Part shown: positions 23,501-36,308 of the stretch, piece after piece
Numbering within the stretch: the stretch's first letter is position 1
Layout: the number at the start of each line of letters is the position of its first letter
Source of the DNA: Isoetes taiwanensis
Taxonomy: Eukaryota; Streptophyta; Lycopodiopsida; Isoetales; Isoetaceae
Assembly: GCA_021234155.1 (NCBI GenBank)
Contig: JAJEKV010000051.1
Coordinates: 7,166,761 to 7,230,760, forward strand
DNA: 64,000 bases
Direction: 5' to 3'
Position numbers and translations under genes: made by a program
The notes under the pieces: model-generated
Told to the model about the DNA's origin: nothing
What the model saw: the letters and a program-made list of their open reading frames with translations, nothing else
The model's database searches: none

Positions 23501-24240
23501 CTGCGCCATAGAAATCTTACAGGTTTTACCATGCAACCGCTTCCGCAACCGCTTCCGCTTCCACCTCTGTCGCTGCCTCTTGTCTGGGATACCGGGTGTC
23601 TCTTTTTTAGCCGCCTCTTGGCTTAGGGATACCGGGACCTCAGGGTATTATCTTTTTTGTTTTTCCTTGATTCAATCTGTATACCTAGGTTGTAATGTTA
23701 AAGGGCTCCTTTTGCGTTGTTTTGGTTCTAGGAGCACAATAAGAAGCGTCCCACTGTGTTTACTAATTTGTCTAGTTTCTTTCATATATATATCAATAAT
23801 TGGTTTTCATTGCATCTGTGTTACTAATATTTGTATGTTACGATCGACCGGACACTCTCAGTACCTCTACAATTCACGTACAATTCACGATTATCTGTAT
23901 GTACCTTTGTAATTTTGTTTTTTATGTACCTTGGTGATTTTGTTTTTACTGCACCCACGAGTGCAAGATGATTTAGACTTACACCGATGACGTTGCACCG
24001 TGGTTGGGCACATGGGGCCACCGACTCCATGCATGCAAATCGACTCTTGAAACGATAGCTGCCTGATTCCAGGCGACTTACATAATTGTTTGTTCTGGTG
24101 GTCTTAGGTTTAGTGCTCCCTGTTTTGCGGCCATATTCTCTTGGGCATGTTCCCTTCCAGTTCGAGTTTAGCCTTGCAGAGTCGGTTTCTCCTCTTCGAC
24201 GTCTGTGAGCTTCAAGAAGTTTCATGGGTTCTTATCTTTA

Positions 24241-24715
24241 TTACTTTGCTTGACTAGCGTCATTTACTTATCATTCCTGATTGTCCTATTTGTTTCCTTC
24301 TTCCAATTGGCTTCTTGCCCTTTCCATGTTGTCCCAACAAGCCATGTAGTCTATTCATTCCATTAGCTTCATTGGTTACCAAACGAGTTTTCATCCATGT
24401 GTCTCATTGTACCATAATGATTTTTGCCTTAGTATCTTATTGTTCCCTCACTTGTCTTGCCTTGACGATCCTCTTTGACCCCATTAATCCCATTGCGCCT
24501 TTTCTTTCCTCAAAATGTTCATGTTGGTTCCTTCCGTTTCATTTTTATCTCATTGTTCCATCACTCCTCATGCCTCGGCTATCCATTTTGACCCCATTAA
24601 CTCCATTGTGCCATTTCTTTCCTCGGGTGTCTATATTAGTTCCTTCCTTAGTATGTCATGGTTCCATCACTTATCTTGCTTTACCTATCCTCTTTATCCC
24701 CATTAACTTTTGCAG
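24241..24715 (+). repeat. Diverged direct repeat in unit 2, copy A
   Basis: Matches 29251-29730 in order and orientation with substitutions and small length changes, starting at TTACTTTGC and ending shortly after CCCCATTAACT. Internally it has its own loose sub-repeats around CTCATTGTTCC and TTTGACCCCATTAA. It has no open protein pattern. Confidence 0.75.
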
Positions 24716-25786
24716 AGACAGTTTCTCCTCTTCGACATTTGTTAGCTTCGGGGAAGTTTCATGGGTATGTGCCTTGAGCTTTATATGTATGTCTATACAC
24801 TAGGTTTCTTAAGATTCATGTGTTGCATTGTTGTGAGTAGGGTGCTCTTTAGCCACAATCTATCTGTGTTATCTTTGGCAATTTTATTCTTCTTAGTGTA
24901 AATTTTTCCTTTTTCGCCGCTTTTCTTCTTATTCACCATTAGTTCCCCCTTTACTCATGCTTTTGGATGATTCTACACATCTCGTTGGTAGCCTGATTTT
25001 GCTTATTGCTTCAGGATGGCATCGTTTCACATGTTGGTATTCATATTGCTCAACGTCTTCTTTGGTCTTTGATCTGGTTATCATGTCCCCTTATATGTTT
25101 GGTTTTTTCCCTTCGTGTTTATCTTGTTTATTTTTGCTATCTTAGTTTTTGGTTGTTAGGTTTGTTCAATTCTTGGACATCGATTGACTTTTTTCATCTT
25201 TGTTGAGGCCCTTCTTTCTTTCATATTTCTTGTATAAAGTTGGTTTGCCCTCTTTCTCTATCTTCAGTTCTCACTTAGTTTGTTGTCCGTCTTTGTTACT
25301 CTCTTGTGTGACTCCCACACACTTCGTTCTTTCATTGGTCCATGTGGCTTTATTCGTCTTGTTTGCACCCATCGTCCATCTATTTTAGCTCCATTCGTTT
25401 CTTTCAATTCCTTTTGGACTGATTTGTTCTTTGATCCATTGATCTTGTTAGCCTCTATTGTCTTTGTTATTTTCATGGTAGTTCTTTTATCTTGGTTCGT
25501 CGTGGATAGGCATATTCACCCCTTATTCCTTAATCTACACCGTACGTAAAGTTCCTCGTTTGTGGGGTATGCAAGTACAAAATTTGGTATACTATATAAC
25601 AAGATTCACAAAATACTATAAGATTTCAAGGAAATACTATATGGTGTTAATTTTGTACGTGCAAAATACAATTATGAGGGCTCTCGCTGTCCTACGTCAC
25701 CCCCCGTGTGAATATGCACCCAAACCAAAGGGGGTTTTAGGGGGAATTTAATTTAAATGTGTTGGAATGCAATGGTTTATGTTTGC

Positions 25787-25857
25787 ATTAATATTATGTG
25801 TTGTTTATTAATATTATGTGTTGTTATGTTGGGAAATTTTTTGGGCCCTTCGGGCCC
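25787..25857. repeat. Short tandem repeat and GC hairpin
   Basis: ATTAATATTATGTGTTGTT is present twice in tandem, followed by GGGCCCTTCGGGCCC at 25843-25857, a short perfect stem with a small loop. Confidence 0.7.
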
Positions 25858-26698
25858 TAATATATGCACAAAAAAGAACGACATGCAAGAGCAGGATTAA
25901 AACAATTTAAAAGTAGAATTAGGAAATGCTGAGTAATATATATTTTCGTGGTCCCAATACATGGGAATAAGTGTAGTTATCATATGTTATGAAGTTTCGC
26001 CAACCTTCAATTGGTGCAAACCTTATCACATAATTATGAAATCTATTAATATCATCAGAGTAAGGAATTATATTATGTAATCAAATTCAATCATTCATGA
26101 AATTACAAGAAATAAAACTGCAGCCTAATGATAGCCTTATCAAGTTCTTATTTCATAACTGCCAGCCCTAGTGACTGCACAAAAACCCTTGTAAGCACGA
26201 TATTCAACATTTTCGCATTCCATCTTATCTACTTTCGGGCCCGAAGTGCAACTTCAAGAACCTTAAAGCCAACTAGTAAGGTCTGTAGAAATTATGTGAT
26301 GCCATGGTAAATTAATGACTATAGCATCCTGCATAGCCTGGTAGGCAGCCTCTATAGCTCTGGCAGCCATTTCCTCACATATTCTCCAGTGGGATCAATC
26401 TCATAGCTTTCATCTTCACCATTCACATTCTATGTTGCTGTCTACAATGGTGATATGCAACAAGCCTTGTCTTGCGGCGCGATACGCTATGAGATAAATA
26501 CTCATGAAATAAGATCGCCGAAAGGTATTGCCACGCTGAGACAGCCCAGAACATATGGCAAATTGCGCATCACTTATTATCGTATGCAAAATCCTTTCAT
26601 ATCCGCTTCAAGCTGACTTCAACTAACAAGGATGCATTGTGTTCAGGCGGCCTAATATTGTAGCATAAGAAAACAAATGTTCAATTCCACGACCTGCC

Positions 26699-26914
26699 TT
26701 GCAGTGAGCAAGCTCCACGACCTGCCAGAGAAGATAAACAACAGGATATGTAAAACAAATACAAGAACATGGTAATATTTTAATTATTCCTGCCATTCCG
26801 CGAATGTCTTACAAGCTGCTTTGTTTGGGTAGTTGACTTGCCATGCAGTGAGCAAGCTCCACGACCTGCAAGAGAAGATAAACACCATGATATGTAAAAG
26901 GAATACAAGAACAA
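26699..26914. repeat. Direct repeat of about 70 bp, 144 bp apart
   Basis: A block starting TGCAGTGAGCAAGCTCCACG occurs at about 26699-26769 and 26843-26914 with few differences. It lies in the AT-rich middle of unit 2, outside the T/C-rich arms. Confidence 0.7.
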
Positions 26915-29250
26915 ACAACAGGTTTAGTTTAGGGCAGATGGACAAACAAATGGTACAGTCACGGGGAGGAGCGACCCACGACTTCAACCCGGATTTGCAT
27001 CCATATTTCGTCCAAGCGTTTCTGGTTTGCCGTCATGCCATGCTCTGCCGTGATTGAATGCCATAGGTTAACACCAATGGGCCGGAGCTCTAAATCATGA
27101 GGTCAGTGTTGAAGATTTTACCATGGCTATTTTGATGAGTCTTACCTAATTCTTTCAATGCTATGAAACAAACAATGGGGTCGTCGACGTAAAAGCTTCG
27201 AGAAGTCATTATTTGGGCAATCTTGAATTCTAGCACTATGAAAGATTCACTTGAAGCTGAACCTAGTGGTGCTCTTGTTGCCACAGCAGGAAGTAATAAC
27301 AGCCACAACAAGGGCTCGATAATCGCTGCGTAATTGTAACAAATTGGGCCACTCGGCCCGACATTGCAATGAAGATCCTAGATCGGATGAGGAGTCAAAC
27401 GATAGCCTCAAGAATCTCGCAGATCTTCTAGACCTCATGTAAAAAACGATGGCAAAATAATAAAAGGAAATCCAGAGCATATATAGCGAGGAGGCGTGTC
27501 CAAACAAAAAGAACCGATGGCAAGATCCTTTTTTCCCCGCAAAGATCCGGAAGAAGGGAGGCCACATTCTTCAAGCTAAGCGATGAAGCGCCATTCCGGC
27601 ATGGCATCATATTGCTTTCGATTGTATTTAGGGTAATGTAGAGGCATTTGGAAAACATAAGGGCAAGGATTCTGGCGAACGGCAGAGTAAGGGCAGTGAG
27701 TGAGCTGGAACCGAATTATGAGCAGGAACATGCGATGGGATTTAACACGGGCATTCTCTTTTTCGTAAGCTTGTCCCGAAACACACACGGTTTATTAGAT
27801 ATTCCCCGTGGCAAAACCGGTTTCTCTATCGGGTTTGTAAAACCGGTCGAGACTTAATGCCCGAGAACCAACAACGGCAAGCAATTCTTTCTTACAGAGG
27901 CTCAAGGCCGGCTTTGGTGTTGTGCCCACGACCTTCTTTACTGCGGACTTTCCCGACCACCCCGCCATAGCTAACCGACTACACAATTACCCCTCCAACA
28001 AATCTCCTCTTGTGATAGCTATAAGCAATCTTGATCTCGATATAACCAACAAACTTCTCACAACTCACAAACCTAAATCCCCTTTTAGTTCACGAACCCT
28101 AAAATTCCTGAAAAAACCCTAAAATCAACACCACAGGATTTGCCCCTTTTTCTAAAATCAACGGCTAACAAAAGGGTGCACTCTAGAAATACTATTTAGT
28201 ACACCTGGATGAATACGACCACCAAATCATATGAAAACCTTAGAGAAAACAGTATAAAAACAGAAAAAAAACCCCCTGTTATAATGCTACATATTCTTGC
28301 TTTTGTTCTATTTGTTTTCCTTCATCCAGTTGTGATGCACATTATATTGCGCATAGTTGAACTAGTTGACATTTGTTCACTTGGCACGCTATCTGTTTGG
28401 TATCTTCGCTTAATATGCAGTATCTTTGTGCAGTTCGTTTTTGTTCCTTTTACTATATTTCATATTGTTCATGGTGTTTGGTCCCCTTTTCATGCTGCAC
28501 TCCTGCACAAGTTGATCGTGGTACCCACCCTTTACGTGTTGGCGCACTCTTGCACGGGTTGCTCATGGTACTCACTTACAGGGCTCCTTTGATTTCGTTG
28601 CATATATTTTTTTGTTGCATATATTTGAGTCGATTCAAGCATAGTACTTTGGCCTCATAATTCATTTACAACGCCCTCTTTGTTGCATTCACTTTATTCT
28701 CATGTTTGCATCTCTCTTCTCCATTCAGATCCCATTATTTTTTAGTGCTCCTTGTTTCTATGGTTGGTTACTAGATATGCTTCGTAGTTTTTTGTTTTTT
28801 GTGTTCTTATCTCGTGAAAATTGGCTCCTATGGGCTTATACTCAGTCTACTTTGTCATGATTCATTCAATTTATTTGCGACGTTATGTCTCACTGGCCGT
28901 GTCACCCTTTAGCTTTCTTGCTCAATTTGATTTGTTTGCCAATGTTTGGTTCAAGTTCTTCTTGTCGCTTTCTATGTTCTTCTATACGTCCTCTTTGGTG
29001 GTTCCTATGTCAGTTAGACTCGTATTCTCGTTTAGTTCTTTTGGTTCTTTCTAGTCTATTAGTTATTCTTTTTCTCCATGGTTTCTGGTGTTGCATTTGT
29101 TCAGTTCCCCTTTTTGCATCATTTTAACTCTTAGTCTTTCACACATGTGTTTGGTGCATGGGTTTTTAGTTCTCCTTAAACTTTGTTGCTCTATTCCATA
29201 CTTGCATATTACAACTTGACCTTCTCTCTTGCCACAGTTCCTTACCTTTT

Positions 29251-29730
29251 TTACTTTGCCCGGCCAGCATCATTTTCTTATCATTCCTGGTTGTCCTATC
29301 TTGTTTGCTTCTTCCAATTGGCTTCTTGCCCCCCATTCCTTTGTTCCATGCTGTCCCAATCAACCATTTAGCCTATTCATTTCATTAGCTTCATTGGTTT
29401 CCAAACGAGTTTTCATCCATGACCAAAATGTTTTTTGCCTTAATATCTCATTGTTCCCTCATTTCCCTTGCCTTGACAATTCCTCCTTCACCCCATTGTG
29501 CCTTTTCTTTTCTCAAATTATTCATGTTACTTCCTTCAGTTTCATTTTTGCTTTAGTATCTCATTGTTCCATCACTCCTTGTGCCTCGGCTATCCTCTTT
29601 GACCCCATTAATTTCTTTGTGCCATTTCTTTCCTTGGGTGTCTATATTACTTCCTTCCTTAGTATGTCATGGTTCCATCACTTATCTGGCTTCACCTATC
29701 CTCTTTGACCCCATTAACTCCTTTGTGCAG
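29251..29730 (+). repeat. Diverged direct repeat in unit 2, copy B
   Basis: Partner of 24241-24715. The two copies bracket about 4.5 kb. They may be remnants of terminal repeats of an element inside unit 2 or a large internal duplication. Confidence 0.75.
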
Positions 29731-30433
29731 TGCCTCTTATGCCTCTGTTTCTATTTGCCTTATTTTCTTGCTTTTTGATCCCATTGACACCCTTGGTTCA
29801 CTCAGCCCATCATGTTTGCGTGAATTTAGCCCCTCTGGTCCTATTATCCATGGCTTTATTTGCACCTTTGTATTCTTTTTGGAGTTTCCTTTGTCAATTG
29901 ATCTTAGATTCTCGTTAGTTTTTTATTTAGTTCATTTTTTGTTTCTTCTAGTTATACTTTTGCATTATGGAATTTCGTGTCAGTTTCTCGTCTAGTTCAT
30001 TTTTTGGTTCGTTTTTTCATTTGTCCTTTTTGCTCCATATTTTCTTGTTCTTTCTCCTTCGTCATTATCCTTTTCTATCCCATGGTTCCTTTTTCCTAAT
30101 TATCATTTTGCCCCAGTTTCTTGTTTGTCCTTTCTTTTCCATCCCTTGCATCACCTTAATCCTTATGTTCCTTTTTTATCATGTCTCCATTTGTTCAACT
30201 CCCCTCTTTCTTCGCCTTAGTTCTTTTGGCCCTGTTAGTGTCTATGATTACCCCAGTTACTATGTTTTTGCCTTGCTTAGCGTTTTATTCCATTGTATTG
30301 TCCTATTTTGCCCATTCCTCCATTTGGTTCACTTTTTCTCATATTTTCCTAGTCATTCTAGTTTTGCTCCTTTCTGGTGAGATAGATTCCTCTTCTATCG
30401 GCCACTTGATTGTGTCATAGGACCCATCCTAGG

Positions 30434-30563
30434 AATGCCACGGTTCTATTGCGATAGCAATAGAACCGATATTCCTTGGATGGGGACGCCCTTATTCGCA
30501 TCTCTTATTTATTTCGCCTCTCTTCTATCGGCCACTTGATTGTGTCATAGGACCCATCCTAGG
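30434..30563 (+). mobile_element. Array unit 3: 130 bp minimal unit
   Basis: Contains about 88 bases of left end (core, palindrome, GGATGGGG) joined directly to about 42 bases of right end (TATCGGCCACTTG to CATCCTAGG). The next unit begins with the same bases, so it can equally be read as a 130 bp tandem duplication of the junction. Either way it shows the smallest segment bounded by both ends. Confidence 0.75.
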
Positions 30564-32780
30564 AATGCCACGGTTCTATTGCGATAGCAATAGAACCGAT
30601 ATTCCTTGGATGGGGACGCCCTTATTCGCATCTCTTATTTATTTCGCCTCTTTTTCACTTTCGTTCATCGGCGTTCTCTTGAGCTCCATTCATTTTTCAT
30701 CTTTGGCTCCACAAGTTTCCCGCCCTCCTCTCCCTTCTTTAGCTTGATATCGTATTTACTCTTGAGCTAGATTTCTCCTTCTTCTCTATCCTATCAGTTC
30801 CCCTCACCCTCCCTCCCTTGATGGTTTTTTGCATTTGATCGTGCTCGTTATTTCCTTTTTATTTCTATGTCCTTTAAATTTGCATTCTTTATTTCCTCAG
30901 CATGGCTTTGTAGCCTCTGAGGCATATTTATTAGTTTACTCTTTCTCGGCATGGCACTATAGCTTCTGAGGCATAACTCTTTTTCATTTTCTCTCGGCGT
31001 GGCAACGTAGCCTCCGAGGTAGCACTAATCGGTTGTTTTTCCCGCGAGGGTCATTTTCCGCGGACGGTTCCCGATTGGTCGGCTGTTGTTTCTTTCTCGG
31101 CGTGGCCCTGGTGCCTCCGAGTCTTCTTGCCTATGGCATCTAACTCATTGACGGGTTATTTTTCTTTCAGCCTTGACTCTGCTGGATTTTTAAGGTCTTG
31201 TGGTTGCCAGAATGCGTGGGGTCGTGCTTCAACTATTTGCTTGGGTTTTCCTCAAAAATCTAAGAAGGCGTGGTTCTTCTTCCCGATGAGAAGCAGGCGC
31301 CAGATCTTCTCACCTTTGCATCGACCAAGTGGCGGATAAAACTATCTTTTATGTTGTATTCTTCAGTATCATGATGCTCTCGATGATTGTCTAGTTTTGG
31401 AGCATTTAGAGTTCATATTTCCAAGTTTATCTACCCCTAGTGAGGGATCCATTTGTACTCAATGTTTTACAAAGCTCAATGAGAACACCACTTCACTTCT
31501 GTCTCCTAGTTACGGTCGCCTCTACCTGGTTTCCTACCTTCAACTAAGCCGGTCATACCCGAAGAACTCAACTGGGTGCTTACCGCCTACGTTCCTACCC
31601 AAGAAAGTTTTTTCAAGGTACGATGATCGTGATATTCTTGGTTTTAATCCTATTTTCGTTTGTGGTTCGTGTTCTCCTCTTGGTTGGGATGCGTTTTCGG
31701 AGTCTTGGGCGTCAATCCCCTCCTGGTTATGGCATGGTCAAGGATTTATTGAGCGTTTTCGGTTAGTTGGTTGCTTTCGGTTTTTTCCTTTGTTTTGTTT
31801 GATTCAGTTGAATCCGGCTTGCTTGCCAATAGCCTGGGTTTTCTTGCTTCCGGAATCCTTTGTTTTTCTGTTTTGTCCAGCCTCTGCCCATGAATTGTGG
31901 GCAAATCCGGCCCCGTTACTGCCTCCTGCCAGAAGGTTTGGCAGTGGGGCATGTATTTCGGCTGCCATAGCCCGAGCCTGCTGCTCCGGTGCTCAATCCA
32001 GTTTCGGCCACCCTCCCTAGCTCCTCTCAGACCATTTTCCAGGTCCGATTTCTTGTGTTTTTCAATCTGTTGCTCAAGTTCCTTCTCGATACTGCTTCTC
32101 GGTCTCTGTTTGGCTTCAAGATCGGCCTCCTTTGCTTACTCCAGTTACTGCCCTTACTCTTCGGTTTTCGGCTCTATCCGGCCCTCCAGCATCCATCTCC
32201 TCTTTGCCACCTCTTGTGTTGCCGTCCCTCTCTGCATTCGATTGTTTTCCCTCTCTGCTTTTCGCCTTCACCGACCTTCATGGCTGCCGCTTCCGCCACT
32301 TATGAAGCGGGGATACCGGGCCGTCGACCCGGTTTACCCCGGTTGGTTGGGATACACTGTCCCGGATCCCCCTGGAACCATTGTCCTTCTTCTTTTTTTT
32401 GGGATGAATTTCGTTTTTTCGTACCTTGTTTGCTTGAGGTTGTTGTTTTAATTTCTTTTTTGTTGGTGTTGTCTTTACCATTTCCTTCTCTGGTATTCTT
32501 TCCGGTTGTTATTATTATTTTTGGTTGCAAGTCTCTTTTTCTTTCGGCTTCTTTTTCTTCCCAACATTGTCCCGTTGGTGCTGTGGGTTCAATTTTTTCT
32601 TGCTTCTTTGCCCTTTCCTCGCCTTTTACGTTTTCTCGTCAATTTTTCATTATATAGTTATGTTTAGTTGGGTGTGTCTGGGCTTAGCGTCTTTGTTGGC
32701 ATGGATCTCGTAAAGCGTGTTGATTTTTCCCGTTGTTTGTACTAACATTATGAATTATGTTTTTTAGACATTTTCACGAT

Positions 32781-33853
32781 ATGGCAGATCAAGACATTCC
32801 TAGCACCTCTCAGGTTTCTTTGCGGGCTCGGAGGGCTAAACGGGTCGCGGCAAGCACTGCCCCATCCACCCCACCTATGCGACGTGCCCGCACCACTGGA
32901 GTTTCTATTGCCTCACGAGTTATGCGCTTTGCATACCCCCGCGGTTTCTCTTGAGCCTGTCAATCCAGTTTTTTCCACTATCACATGCACGGGCGTCGCT
33001 TCTCACTCTGGCTCAGCTGGTCCTTCTCGGGCTATCTCCTCTGTGTCATTTGTACATGTACGCATGCTGTTTTTTCCTTTGCCTCTGCGGGTCCCGCTGT
33101 GGGGTTGAGCCACTCTTTGCCGACTGCTAGTTCTGCGGTTCCCTCCTCTCAGTCCGTGGATATGGTGCCTCAGCTTTTGCAAACCCCGATTCCCGGATGG
33201 CGCGAGATCCCGAGTCTTGGTCGACACTCACTTCTAACACTAATGTTCATGAGCGGTCGAGGGTGTTGCGCCAAGAAGTTCGAGAACGCTCTTCACGACC
33301 AGTTTCCAGCTTTAAGAGAGAGTCATCGCGCCACCAGTATGAGTTCCTTTGTACCACAGAGTCCAGATTCCGGGAGCTCCATGCTCGATTGATTGCCTTG
33401 TCTCCTCGAGTGCCCGATGCGGTCCTCCAGATTGTCGAAGAAGGTAAGGCTGCCACTTTGCAGAGGATGAAGTTCTTGATTATTGCTGATCGCGAGGGCT
33501 ATGATGTCGCCTTGGATTTTGATGACCACACAGGCCCTGCCCTGACTGCTGATGATTCTAAAAAATTAAAACTTGCTCGGCAGATGCATCGTGATCGGCG
33601 CCCTCCTGCTTCTAGATCCACTGCCTCGCCCTCTGGCTCCACCTTCTCTGCCTCACCTCAATCCCCTTTTTCCTCATCTCGGTCGGGGTCCCGGCCATTT
33701 TGCACTTTTTGTGGGCGCCTGGGCCATCGCATTGAAACGTGCCATTCTCGCCCCAACACGGGCTCTCCTGTTGCTCCCCTCTCGCCTTTGGTTCCACCCC
33801 CGGGTCCTTTGGTGCCGGCCCCGGCTCCGTTTTTTCCTCGTCCCGGCCCTTGA
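32781..33853 (+). other. Unit 4 gag-like region (fossil)
   Basis: Starts near an ATG encoding MADQDIPSTSQ. The later part is a 218-codon frame (33197-33853) with a zinc knuckle CTFCGRLGHRIETC in the C-x2-C-x4-H-x4-C pattern near 33700-33745, then a Pro/Ala/Leu tail. It is the likely nucleic-acid-binding shell protein of the element. Confidence 0.7.
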
Positions 33854-33974
33854 ATCTTAGTTCGCCCTTGCATATTTCACCCTGTTGTCATAGATTCTCG
33901 ACATTAGTACAAATTTGGTCCCTTTTTCAGAATTGTTATTTTTTCGTGTGATATAAACTTGAGTGAATTAAGTT

Positions 33975-36223
33975 ATGTGCTATCGGTCGGCTATGGTTGT
34001 TTTTTCTTGTCTAATTTTTCTTGGAAATGTTGAGTTTTTTGCTTACAAATTAGATGTTTTCTGTTTCTTAAGTATAGTAGGATGTTATTTGTCTTACTCA
34101 GCATTGAAGTTGGATGTTTGTCGTCTAGTTTCTTTGGGTTTATGCTTTGTTGTGACCATTGTGTTTGGTGTTAGGTTTGGGGTTTTTGTCTTGTCCACGG
34201 TTATCCACTCGACTAACTTGGTTTGTTTTTTCTTTTGGCAACATAACTTACGGTTTGTACCCAGTTTTTCAGAATGTGCTCCGATAACCTCCATCATCCC
34301 TCATCTTGGCATCGACCCCTCCCCTGCTGACGATTTGGCTTCTGCTTTTGTGGTCCTAAATCGCCTCCAGACCGCTCTTCCTTTCTGGCAGTCTATCTGT
34401 TCCTCGCAGCAGGTTTTGCATTGGATCCAGTTTGGTTATCGCCTCCCTTGGTCATCTTCTCGGCCATCTGTTGCCTTTTCCGCCCCAAATCACTCTTCTT
34501 TGTCTGCCCACCTAGACTTTGCATGCTCGGCCGTTTCTGATCTTTTGCGTACAGGTGCCGCGTCCCCTGTCCTCTCCTGCCCTTTCTTTTGCTCCCCCTT
34601 GGGTGTTGTCCCCAAAGGCATGAACAAGTTTCGCCTTATCCTTGACTTACGATGTTTGAACTCTTTCTTGACAATCCCTTCCTTCCGATATGAGTCTCTT
34701 GAGCTGCTTTCACATTTATGTCTGCCTAATGATTTTCTCTTTGCGGTCGACCTTAAGTCTGGTTATCACCATGTCTCTATTTGGCCTCCTCACCGCACTT
34801 TTTTGGGTTTTGAGCTCGAAGGTCATTTTTACGTCTTTAATGTCCTCCCCTTTGGTCTTGCTTCCGCTCCCTTTGTCTTTACCAAATTAGTTAGACAGCT
34901 AGTTCGGTTTTGGCGGGGTCAGGGTATTCGTTGTTTGCCCTATGTCGATGATATTTTGTTTCTATGCCAGTCCCTCCCTGAGTCTCTCCAGATTCGCGTC
35001 ATTGCCGATTTGCAGCAGGCCGGTTTTCTCTTGGCATCTCTCACATCGCACAATCTTTTTAGGCTTCATAGTTGATGCACAGGAGGGTTTCTTTCGCATT
35101 TCTCAGGCTAAAAAGGAGCGGGTTTTGTCTCTTTGTTCTACCCTGTTAGCCTCCCAGTATGTCACCCCTCGCCATATTGCCCGGTTTCTTAGTTTTATCC
35201 AGTCTCTGCACCTAGTCCTGGGCCATTTGTGTGCTGCATTGACTTGGGGCCTCCATTCTGATTTACGTGATGCTGACCTTTGGGATACCCCTCTCCTACT
35301 GTCCCCTCTTGCATCACAGGAGATCCAGCTTTGGGAGACTGTTATCCGTCATTTTGACAGAGCTCCTGTTTGGCCCCCCAATGTGCTCAAATCTACCTTG
35401 GGTTTTGATGCTAGCGATGAGGGATGGGGCGGCTGGCTTTCACGTCCCGGTTCTTAGCTTCTCTCCTTCTCTGGTGTTTTCTCTGCAGATGATCGCCTCC
35501 AATCTTCCACTTGGCGCGAACTCTTTGCTTTTTTTTCAGATCTTGCAGCGGTGTGCTCCGTTACTGGCTGCATCCCGCGTCATAGCTCGCGGGGATAACC
35601 AGAATGTGTTTTTTCTATTACAGAGTGGCAGTTCACGATCTCCGACACTGCATTTTTTGCTTCTAGAAGTACTAATTTTTTGCTATCAGTATCATATTCA
35701 GTTGGAGCCGGTATGGGTTCCACGATTGGAGAATGAGTGGGCTGATTATCTTTCAAAGATCCGGGCCTTTGATGAGTTTTCTTTGTCCCCCTCTGTTTTT
35801 CATCTCTTGGAGGCGCGCTGGGGCCCTCATCATGTGGATCGTTTTGCTAGCCCTTCTAATGCATTGCTGCCAGTCTTCAATACTAAGAATTGTTACCCTC
35901 ACCGGATTGCGCCTGATGCGCTATCTTATGATTGGCATTTGTTCAATAACTACTGCTTTCCTCCGCCTGCCTTGATTCCCGAAGTGTTGCACCACGTCCG
36001 TCTTTGCAGAGCACGGCTTACACTAGTTGTTTTTGCTTGGCCTTCTGCACCTTGGTGGCCGTTGCCTGCTGTCGATTCCTCGTCTTGGCAGCCCTTTGTT
36101 CACGATGCAGTTTTCTTTCATGAATTCACACATGTCTTACTCCCTTCACTCTCTTCTCGCATCGCGGGCTCTCGCCGGCATGCCGCATTATTTGCCTTAC
36201 GTTGTAATTTTTCCATTGGATAG
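33975..36223 (+). other. Unit 4 reverse transcriptase and RNase H region (fossil)
   Basis: Reverse transcriptase lies between about 34600 and 35070 (FRLILDLRCLN, VLPFGLASAPF, and a YVDDILF catalytic box near 34940). RNase H begins near 35400 with LGFDASDEGWGGW and continues to the H-x-x-N-E-WADYLS box near 35720-35755. A further block, DRFASPSNALLP-FN, then WPSAPWWPLP near 36040, is characteristic of the DIRS-order polyprotein after RNase H. The region changes frame; treated as a fossil. Confidence 0.85.
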
Positions 36224-36308
36224 ATTTTTCTTGTTTTTTCATCTAGTGAGTTTTGTTTTTGTTTAGTTCTAGGTTATATTTGATAATTTAGAGGTTGGTT
36301 GGCATTGA

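Larger units (their letters stand above)
22268..30433 (+). mobile_element. Array unit 2: 8.2 kb non-coding unit
   Basis: About the first 165 bases match the left end of the coding unit and the last 45 match the family right end, but the interior carries no recognisable protein. From about 22500 to 25550 and from 28260 to 30390 the plus strand is strongly T/C-rich. The middle (about 25560-28250) has ordinary AT-rich composition and may be a later insertion. A diverged direct repeat of about 480 bases lies in the two T/C-rich arms. Many long frames here only reflect base composition. It looks like a large non-autonomous passenger form. Confidence 0.65.

Noticed and set aside
22500-25550. Many plus-strand frames rich in Phe, Leu, Ser and Cys within the T/C-rich arms of array unit 2 (also 28260-30390)
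   Set aside because: Same base-composition effect; no domain, overlapping in several frames, and interrupted differently in the two repeat copies.
30391-30650. CRISPR-like or satellite array from the repeated 130 bp segment
   Set aside because: There are only two copies, and they are explained by element ends; no spacer pattern.
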